DNA from: Nocardia concava NBRC 100430
Lineage (GTDB): Bacteria; Actinomycetota; Actinomycetes; Mycobacteriales; Mycobacteriaceae
Length of the DNA stretch: 64,000 nt
Assembly (NCBI RefSeq): GCF_000308815.1
Contig: NZ_BAFX01000204.1
Coordinates: 1-64,000 of the forward strand
Direction of reading: 5' to 3'
Shown: positions 60,991 to 64,000 of the stretch, in pieces
How the letters are laid out: every line of letters starts with the position of its first letter
Position numbering within the stretch: position 1 is the stretch's first letter
Notes under the pieces: generated by a model
What the model was told of the DNA's origin: nothing
The model's input: only the letters and a program-made list of their open reading frames with translations
The model's database searches: none
Translations under genes and position numbers: made by a program

Positions 60991-61965
60991 CTACTTTCGG
61001 AAGCGGGAGATGCCCGCGGCGAGCAGCAGCACCGCGCCGACCGCGACCGGCTGGAAGTACTGCGAGATACCGAGAATGGTGAACCCGTTGATCAGCGAGG
61101 TGAAAAGCACTGCACCGCAGACCGTTCCGAGCACCGACGCCTTGCCGCCGGACAGCGAGGAACCGCCGAGCACCACGGCGGCGATCGAGCTCAGCAGATA
61201 GGTGGTCTGCAGCGAGGGATCCGCGCCGCCATTGCGCGCGACCAGCATGACACCGGCTATGCCGCAGAGCAATCCGGACATGGCGTAGGCGAACAGCCGA
61301 ATCCGGTTCACCGCGATACCGGTATCGCGGGCGGCCTCCAGGCGGCCGCCGGTCGCCAGCAGGTGGGTGCCGATCCGGGTGCGGAAGATGATCCCCGCCA
61401 CGACCAGCGCCGCCAGCAGTGCCAGCAGCCAGAACCAGCGCACGGGACCGACACCGTCGAGCGCGAGTGTCTGCAGGAACCGCGAACTCACCGCTTCGGT
61501 ATTGCCGTGGGTCAACAACAGCGTGATGCCGTTGAGCACACTCAACATGCCGAGGGTGACCACGAAGTCGGTCATCCCCAATCGCCCCACCAGCAGACCG
61601 TTGATCACGCCGACCGCCAGCCCGCCGAGAACCGCGGCGGCGACACCGACCGGCAGCGCATAGCCGTGGGCGGTGAGATACCCGAGAATCGCTGCGGCCC
61701 AAGGTAGATTGGCCCCGACCGACAGATCGATTCCACCGGCGGTGATGGCGAACTGCTGACCCAGCGCCAGCACGGTCAGAATGGTCGAGGCGACCAGCAG
61801 ATCGCCGATATTGTCCAGAGTCAGGAAGTACGGGGTGGCGATGAAGAACGCCACCCACAGCACCACCAGCGCCAGCGGAGCCGCGAATTCCGCTATCCGG
61901 GAGAGGATCTCCGCACGCCCGGCCCGCTCACGGGGGCCGGACGGCGCGACTGCGGTTGCCGTCAC
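60991..61965 (-). CDS. rbsC: Ribose-type ABC transporter permease
   Basis: A 324-residue permease with about eight to ten membrane helices. It shows FAITAGGIDLSVGANLPWAA, the signature of CUT2 sugar permeases, and VLGGSSLSGGKASVLGTVCG near the end. It forms the channel for the single-domain ATPase. It overlaps rbsB by ATGA. Confidence 0.94.
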   Translation of the reverse strand: MTATAVAPSGPRERAGRAEILSRIAEFAAPLALVVLWVAFFIATPYFLTLDNIGDLLVASTILTVLALGQQFAITAGGIDLSVGANLPWAAAILGYLTAHGYALPVGVAAAVLGGLAVGVINGLLVGRLGMTDFVVTLGMLSVLNGITLLLTHGNTEAVSSRFLQTLALDGVGPVRWFWLLALLAALVVAGIIFRTRIGTHLLATGGRLEAARDTGIAVNRIRLFAYAMSGLLCGIAGVMLVARNGGADPSLQTTYLLSSIAAVVLGGSSLSGGKASVLGTVCGAVLFTSLINGFTILGISQYFQPVAVGAVLLLAAGISRFRK

Positions 61966-62984
61966 TTGCTCAGTAGCCCTTCGATCGGGTTGTCGAAGGC
62001 GACGATCGGGCGCGGGAACGCCGAGATCTGCTGTTCGACATTGTCTTTGCCGATGAACGCGATGGGGGCTACCACCCGCTCGGGTACCTTCTTGCCCTGG
62101 TGCTGCGCCAGGCAGCCCTGCACCGCGAGTTGGCCCTCGGCGTAGGGGTACTGGGTCACCGTGCCGAACAGCGCGCCGGTTTTGACCGCCTCGAGCGCGG
62201 CCTGAATGCCATCGACGGAGATCACCTTGATCTGCCCCGACTTACCGGCGTTCTTGATCGCCTGTGCCGCACCGAGTCCCATGGTGTCATTGGCGGAGAA
62301 GATGCCGGTGATATCGGGATGCGCGCGCAGGATCGCCTCGGTGACCTGAAGGCCCTTGTCCTGCTCGTAGTCGGCGGGGGCCTTCTGTACGATCTCGAGC
62401 TTGCCCGCCACGGCCTCGCTGAAACCCTTGTCGCGGTTGATACCGTTCTGTTCGCCCGCGATACCTTGCAGGATGACGACTTTCCCGCTGCCGCCCAGGG
62501 CCTCGAGCATCTTCTGCCCAGCGGTCCGACCGGCATCGAGATTGTCGGAGCCGATGAAGCTGGCGTAGGAGACGCCCGCAGCCTCGGAGGCCTTCGCATC
62601 GATCTGGGTGTCGAGGTTGAGAATCGGAATCTTCTTACGCGCCACCGCCGTCAGCGGTGTGATGACGTTCGTGCCGTTGACCGGGACCACGCCGAAGCAG
62701 TCGTAACCCTGTGCGGCCATGGTGGAGATCTGAGCGTTCTCGCCGTCGGCGTCGGTTTCGGACTGCCCCGCCTGCACGGTGACCTTCACCCCGAGCTTCG
62801 CTCCCTCGGCCATCGCACCGTCGCGCAGGGCCGCCCAGTACGGGTTGGTGAAATTCCTGGTGACTATTGCGATCTTGAACTCCTGGGGGCCGGAATCCCC
62901 GCCTCGGCCGCAGCCGGTCACCAGTGTGGCGACCGTGCCGATCAGGGCGAAAGGTATCAGCGCTCGGCGAAATCGTGCGTGCAT
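61962..62984 (-). CDS. rbsB: Ribose-type ABC substrate-binding lipoprotein
   Basis: A 340-residue binding protein. The signal peptide ends in lipobox VTGC (Cys25). The mature protein follows the RbsB pattern: IVTRNFTNPYWAALRDGAMA, DCFGVVPVNGTN, YASFIGSDNLDAGRTAGQKM and IFSANDTMGLGAAQAIKNAG. It delivers ribose or a related sugar to the permease. It is the first gene of the operon, facing the LacI gene across the double operator. Confidence 0.94.
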   Translation of the reverse strand: MHARFRRALIPFALIGTVATLVTGCGRGGDSGPQEFKIAIVTRNFTNPYWAALRDGAMAEGAKLGVKVTVQAGQSETDADGENAQISTMAAQGYDCFGVVPVNGTNVITPLTAVARKKIPILNLDTQIDAKASEAAGVSYASFIGSDNLDAGRTAGQKMLEALGGSGKVVILQGIAGEQNGINRDKGFSEAVAGKLEIVQKAPADYEQDKGLQVTEAILRAHPDITGIFSANDTMGLGAAQAIKNAGKSGQIKVISVDGIQAALEAVKTGALFGTVTQYPYAEGQLAVQGCLAQHQGKKVPERVVAPIAFIGKDNVEQQISAFPRPIVAFDNPIEGLLSK

Positions 62985-63012
62985 CGTTGAACGACCTCAT
63001 GTGGTTCGTAGT

Positions 63013-63042
63013 ATCAACTCGTGTTGATCAACACGAGTTGAT
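63013..63042. promoter_or_regulatory. Perfect 30-bp double LacI-type operator
   Basis: Two abutting sites, TCAACTCGTGTTGA (63014-63027) and TCAACACGAGTTGA (63028-63041), are each a dyad with central CG and together form a perfect palindrome. They lie 29 bp before rbsB and 94 bp before the LacI gene, so one complex can control both directions. Confidence 0.8.
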
Positions 63043-63135
63043 GAGTAGTGTGTGACGTGGGTCATGTGCTGTCAAGCCCAGTTCGGTGGATGACCGGTTC
63101 GATGCTTAGATGTTGCGCGACAAGGAGATAACTCG

Positions 63136-64000
63136 ATGGCAGTCACCCGGGCCGATGTGGCTCGACTGGCGGGTACATCGCCCGCGCTGGTCAGCTACGT
63201 GCTCAACGGCGGGCCACGTCAGGTCGCCCCCGCGACCCGGGCGCGCATCGAAGCCGCCATCGCCGAACTGGGCTACCGGCCCAATATGTCCGCGCGGAGC
63301 CTGCGCACCAACCGTGGTCACGCGCTCGGCATGGTGATACCCGACGGCGCCAACCCGTTCTTCGCCGAACTCGCCGCCATCATCGAGGCAGCCGCCTTCG
63401 CGCGCGGCTATCCCTTGTTCGTCGGCAACGCCGCCGGAGATCCGGCCCGTGAGCAAGCCTATGTCCGCTCGTTCATCGACCGGCGCGTCGAAGGGCTGCT
63501 GGCGATCTCCTCGGCATGGGAGACCGGGATCGCCGATGCCTGCGATCAAGCGGGGATGGCTCTGGTCGCCCTGGACCGCATTATCGACCCGAACCGTTGC
63601 ACCCACGTGCTCTGCGATTCGGTCGTGGGGGCGGAGCAAGCCGTGGCACACCTCATCGGCCACGGCCACCGCCACATCGCGTGTCTGAGCGGACCGCATG
63701 TCTCCACCGCCGAGGAACGAGTGCAGGGGTATCGAAATGCCTTGGCGGCAGCCGGATTACCCGAGGGCGCGATCGTGCGCACCGATTTCGGCGGCGCTGC
63801 CGGCTATCGGTCTCTCGCCGAATTGACCGGCGGCCCGCTAGCGCCGACGGCCATCTTCGTCACCAGCGATCTACAAGCCATGGGTTTGCAGCGCGCCGCC
63901 TACGATGCGGGGCTACGGGTCCCCGACGATCTCGCGGTGGTCGCCTTCGACGGCATCGAATACTCCCGATACACCCGCCCCGGTTTGACCACCATGGTCC
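63136..64000 (+). CDS. LacI family transcriptional regulator (3' end beyond window)
   Basis: The first 288 residues are visible. The HTH reads RADVARLAGTSPALVSYVLN with hinge region RPNMSARSLRTNR. The sensor domain follows (LGMVIPDGANPFFAELAAII, then VAFDGIEYSRYTRPGLTTMV at the edge). AAGGAG lies upstream of ATG 63136. Being divergent from the ribose operon across a double operator, it is most likely its repressor, with ribose or ribose phosphate as effector. Confidence 0.93.
   Translation, partial: MAVTRADVARLAGTSPALVSYVLNGGPRQVAPATRARIEAAIAELGYRPNMSARSLRTNRGHALGMVIPDGANPFFAELAAIIEAAAFARGYPLFVGNAAGDPAREQAYVRSFIDRRVEGLLAISSAWETGIADACDQAGMALVALDRIIDPNRCTHVLCDSVVGAEQAVAHLIGHGHRHIACLSGPHVSTAEERVQGYRNALAAAGLPEGAIVRTDFGGAAGYRSLAELTGGPLAPTAIFVTSDLQAMGLQRAAYDAGLRVPDDLAVVAFDGIEYSRYTRPGLTTMV

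Overview
The window is high-GC actinobacterial chromosome, most likely Nocardia or a close mycolic-acid-bearing relative. The evidence is a pair of MspA-type porins (proteins of mycolate outer membranes), a PASTA-domain Ser/Thr kinase, actinobacteria-restricted families (DUF4192, an Rv3235-like protein), frequent GTG/TTG starts, and dense operons joined by 4-bp ATGA/GTGA overlaps. Coordinates of starts are my own choices, argued in each entry.

Left part (1-16.5 kb), ordinary chromosome. A GH3 beta-glucosidase (cut by the left edge) and an alpha/beta hydrolase form a minus-strand pair facing a TetR regulator. A HxlR regulator faces an MFS exporter. A PASTA kinase and a NUDIX hydrolase follow. 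A tight minus-strand operon (MHS-type transporter, 3-hydroxybutyrate dehydrogenase, acetoacetyl-CoA synthetase) looks like a ketone-body uptake and activation unit. It is divergent from a LysR gene whose start codon nearly touches a perfect palindrome. Then come an asparagine-synthase-like PP-loop protein, a small repeat-bearing exported protein and an OmpR-type two-component system.

Genomic island (16.8-28.8 kb). A tRNA-Pro(GGG) gene is followed by an excisionase and a tyrosine integrase, then a membrane-anchored NACHT NTPase. Next is a long imperfect inverted repeat heading a cassette of DUF4192, a divergent DprA-like protein, an Rv3235-like protein and unknown proteins, the last of which is truncated. 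The distal end carries a transposon of about 2.57 kb with 22-bp inverted ends. Its cargo is a winged-helix regulator and a membrane protein whose start codon lies inside a double operator. Its right end abuts the 3' scrap of a thioesterase gene.

Gene graveyard (28.8-31.9 kb). Remnants of a glycine-rich exported protein, an IS110 transposase, an M18 aminopeptidase and a family-5 solute-binding protein surround one intact aldo/keto reductase.

Sugar region (32-39.9 kb). A LacI-type palindrome precedes a sugar-binding lipoprotein, two permeases, a GH31 alpha-xylosidase, a LacI regulator and a GH1 beta-glucosidase. This looks like a system for xylosylated gluco-oligosaccharides with no ATPase of its own. 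A second decayed patch (39.9-41.8 kb) holds an SRPBCC protein, a decapitated AraC gene and a frameshifted guanine deaminase.

Envelope region (41.9-47.8 kb). It contains a glycine-zipper exported protein, two tandem MspA porins, what looks like the promoter and terminator of a lost third copy, a small exported protein with a perfect 40-bp palindrome after it, and a large polytopic membrane protein.

Right part (47.9-64 kb). A HAD phosphatase, PhnD, PhnC, two PhnE permeases and an RpiR regulator form one operon. Multicopper oxidase, DoxX, GNAT, DUF2076 and DUF418 genes follow. A ribose-type operon (rbsD, rbsK, one-domain ATPase, permease, binding protein) faces a LacI regulator across a perfect 30-bp double operator. 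The LacI gene runs off the right edge.
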